NCBI GenBank assembly: GCA_021129825.1
Contig: JAJOKO010000164.1
Coordinates: forward strand, 1-35,330
DNA from: Desulfotomaculum sp.
Lineage (GTDB): Bacteria > Bacillota > Desulfotomaculia > Desulfotomaculales > Desulfohalotomaculaceae
Length of the DNA: 35,330 nucleotides
Direction: 5' to 3'
A program made the translations under genes and the position numbers. Position 1 is the first letter of the stretch. Every line of letters begins with the position of its first letter. Below the pieces are notes generated by a model, which was not told the origin of the DNA, did not search any database, and was given only the letters and a program-made list of their open reading frames with translations. Positions 33,702 through 35,330 of this stretch are shown here, one piece after another.

Positions 33702-35099
33702 ATGGATAGAATAGAACAAGATTTAATCGGGACAGTAAAATTACCAGCAGAAGCCTATTACGGTATTCATACCGCCCGGGCAGCAGAAAACTTTGATGTT
33801 ACCGGTACGGGGGTGCATCATCAGTTAATTAAGGCCTTGGCGGTGGTTAAACAAGCGGCGGCGGCTGCTAACATCACTATGGGGATATTAGACCGAAAAA
33901 TTGGTGATGCCATTTACCAAGCGGCCGGCGAAGTGGCGGCAGGGCAATTACTGGATCAATTTATTGTAGATGCCCTCCAAGGTGGGGCGGGTACATCTAC
34001 CAATATGAATATGAACGAAGTATTAGCTAACCGGGCTATTGAACTGCTGGGCGGGAAAAAAGGTGACTATACCCTGGTGCATCCTATTGATCACGTCAAT
34101 AGCAGTCAATCCACAAATGATGTTTATCCCACCGCCTTGCGGATTGCGGCGATTCGTTTATTACAGCCGTTGAGTGCACATTGTGCGTTGTTGCAAGGAG
34201 CATTACAAAAAAAAGAAGCAGAATTTGCCGGGGTATTGAAAGTGGGACGTACTGAAATGCAAGATGCGGTACCGATTACTTTAGGGCAGGAATTTGGCGC
34301 TTATGTTGAAGCAGTAGCCCGGGATCGCTGGCGATTGTATAAAGTAGAAGAACGTTTGCGCCAGGTGAACTTAGGTGGTACGGCGGTAGGCACCGGATTA
34401 AACGCCCGGCGAAAATATACCTATACCGTTATTGAACGCTTGCGCGGCTTAACTGGTTTAGGATTAGCCCGGGCTGAAAACATGGTTGATGTCACCCAAA
34501 ATGCAGATGTATTTGTAGAAGTAGCTGGTCTGATTAAAGCGGCGGCAACTACTCAAATTAAAATTGCTGCTGATTTACGATTGTTGTCTTCTGGCCCGCG
34601 AGCAGGGTTGGGTGAAATAAAATTGCCGGATTTACAGGCCGGTTCATCGATTATGCCGGGCAAAGTGAACCCGGTACTGCCGGAAATGGTGACGCAAGTA
34701 GCGTACCAAGTAATCGCTCATGATTTAGCAATTACCATGGCCGGGCAGGCGGGGCAGTTAGAGTTAAACGCCTTTTTACCTTTAATTGCCGCTAATTTGC
34801 TGCCGGCTATGGATAACTTGAGTAAGGCACTCAAGTTATTTGCTGAACGATGTATATTAGGGATTGAAGCGAACGCTGATCACTGCCGGCAGTTACTGGA
34901 AAATAGTATTAGTTTGATTACGGTGTTGGTGCCACAAATTGGTTATGAACAAGCGACCCAGTTGGCTGAAGAAGCATTGCAAAAAAAATGTAGCCTCCGC
35001 CAAGTGATATTAGCCAACAAAGTACTGAGTGCAGCAGAGTGGGAACAATTGATCAAACCGGAAACGGCACTAAAAGCAGGCGTTTTTGGTGCAAAGTGA
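33702..35099 (+). CDS. aspA: Aspartate ammonia-lyase (aspartase)
   Basis: Converts aspartate to fumarate and ammonia. A 465-residue fumarase/aspartase family enzyme: QDLIGTVKLPAEAYYGIHTARA, GGAGTSTNMNMNEVLANRA, HVNSSQSTNDVYPTALRIA, GRTEMQDAVPITLGQEFGAY and the signature GSSIMPGKVNPVLPE with the catalytic Ser loop are intact. In many anaerobes this gene sits within [FeFe]-hydrogenase maturation clusters and may supply ammonia for the bridging dithiomethylamine of the H-cluster; here it follows the TM1266-like gene. A general catabolic role is equally possible. No hydE/F/G seen before the window ends. Confidence 0.92.
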   Translation: MDRIEQDLIGTVKLPAEAYYGIHTARAAENFDVTGTGVHHQLIKALAVVKQAAAAANITMGILDRKIGDAIYQAAGEVAAGQLLDQFIVDALQGGAGTSTNMNMNEVLANRAIELLGGKKGDYTLVHPIDHVNSSQSTNDVYPTALRIAAIRLLQPLSAHCALLQGALQKKEAEFAGVLKVGRTEMQDAVPITLGQEFGAYVEAVARDRWRLYKVEERLRQVNLGGTAVGTGLNARRKYTYTVIERLRGLTGLGLARAENMVDVTQNADVFVEVAGLIKAAATTQIKIAADLRLLSSGPRAGLGEIKLPDLQAGSSIMPGKVNPVLPEMVTQVAYQVIAHDLAITMAGQAGQLELNAFLPLIAANLLPAMDNLSKALKLFAERCILGIEANADHCRQLLENSISLITVLVPQIGYEQATQLAEEALQKKCSLRQVILANKVLSAAEWEQLIKPETALKAGVFGAK

Positions 35100-35105
35100 A
35101 AAAAA

Positions 35106-35141
35106 GATTAGACGCTGATTTTTATGATTAACGCTGATTTT
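35106..35141. repeat. Direct repeat GATTA(G)ACGCTGATTTT, two copies
   Basis: ACGCTGATTTT occurs twice, 20 bases apart, each preceded by GATTA, directly after the aspA stop. No stem-loop terminator is evident. Confidence 0.6.
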
Positions 35142-35164
35142 AAAAGAATAAGAAATTAATATAA

Positions 35165-35330
35165 GTGCAGGTTCGAAAAGGGTACCATTTAGTACATTTA
35201 AAATTTACATATTAATCCAATCAACCTTAAAACACACCCCCACCCTACCCTCCCCCATCAAGGGGGAGGAGATTAAGTCCCCCCCTCCCCTCGTGGGAGG
35301 GGCGGGTACCCACCCGAAGGGAAGGGTGCG
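35165..35330. repeat. MITE-like element with GTGTTCGAAAAG-type end, copy 3 (cut by window end)
   Basis: Begins GTGCAGGTTCGAAAAG (35165-35180). The bases to about 35313 are the near-identical inverse of the right part of the 570-755 element. The last bases (35302-35329) instead match the 33191-33218 block. Its far terminus lies beyond the window. Confidence 0.8.

Overview
The window comes from a low-to-moderate GC, endospore-forming anaerobe of the Clostridia, most like the Peptococcaceae/Desulfotomaculum-type lineages. Evidence: a germination protease gene (gpr), Gram-positive style ribosome binding sites, frequent GTG/TTG starts, a selenocysteine tRNA, futalosine-type menaquinone genes, radical-SAM heme synthesis through siroheme, an ADP-forming acyl-CoA synthetase and the start of an [FeFe]-hydrogenase maturation cluster. 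I cannot name a species.

Layout. 1-2240: menaquinone genes mqnD (partial, with a repeat inserted in frame) and mqnE, with an orphan HicB-like gene and a MITE-like element between them. 2290-3040 (minus): a TtcA-like tRNA thiolation ATPase. 3196-5606: a three-gene operon (DUF39, NIL-ferredoxin, UPF0280) matching the sulfide-to-homocysteine route known from methanogens. 5691-10203: a FapA/DUF342 protein, a tandem HD/HD-GYP protein, a membrane coiled-coil protein and a secreted phosphodiester glycosidase. 10234-11214 (minus): gpr. 11383-12912: rsmD, coaD and a coiled-coil protein. 13016-16186 (minus): a DRTGG-domain protein and an ADP-forming acyl-CoA synthetase. 16603-17876: a YceD-family gene and rpmF, separated by a nested repeat, then selC on the minus strand. 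18011-29993: polyprenyl synthase followed by an almost complete glutamate-to-heme pathway (sirC, hemA, hemC, cobA-hemD, ahbC, hemB, ahbD, ahbA, ahbB, a VapBC-type module, hemL). 30028-32737: lactate permease, then a YdcF-like gene and cheW on the minus strand. 32857-35099: a promoter, a long leader with riboswitch-like folding, a TM1266-type regulator and aspartate ammonia-lyase, the usual company of HydE/HydF/HydG. The window ends inside another repeat element.

How the genes fit together. HemA and HemL make 5-aminolevulinate. HemB, HemC and HemD make uroporphyrinogen III, CobA and SirC make sirohydrochlorin, and AhbA/B, AhbC and AhbD turn siroheme into heme b. Only a dedicated iron chelatase is not seen. 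The polyprenyl synthase and the mqn genes supply menaquinone, so the window covers two parts of an anaerobic respiratory chain.

The least explained items are (a) the 32893-33050 leader RNA, in which a 13-bp closing helix and a terminator-like hairpin exclude each other in front of the hydrogenase-associated genes, and (b) a modular set of short repeats: GTGTTCGAAAAG-ended elements, GATAGGGGACACACC...GTCCCCATCAAT elements with variable cores, and CCCCTCCC-rich cruciform modules. These repeats have entered genes, leaders and gene ends.
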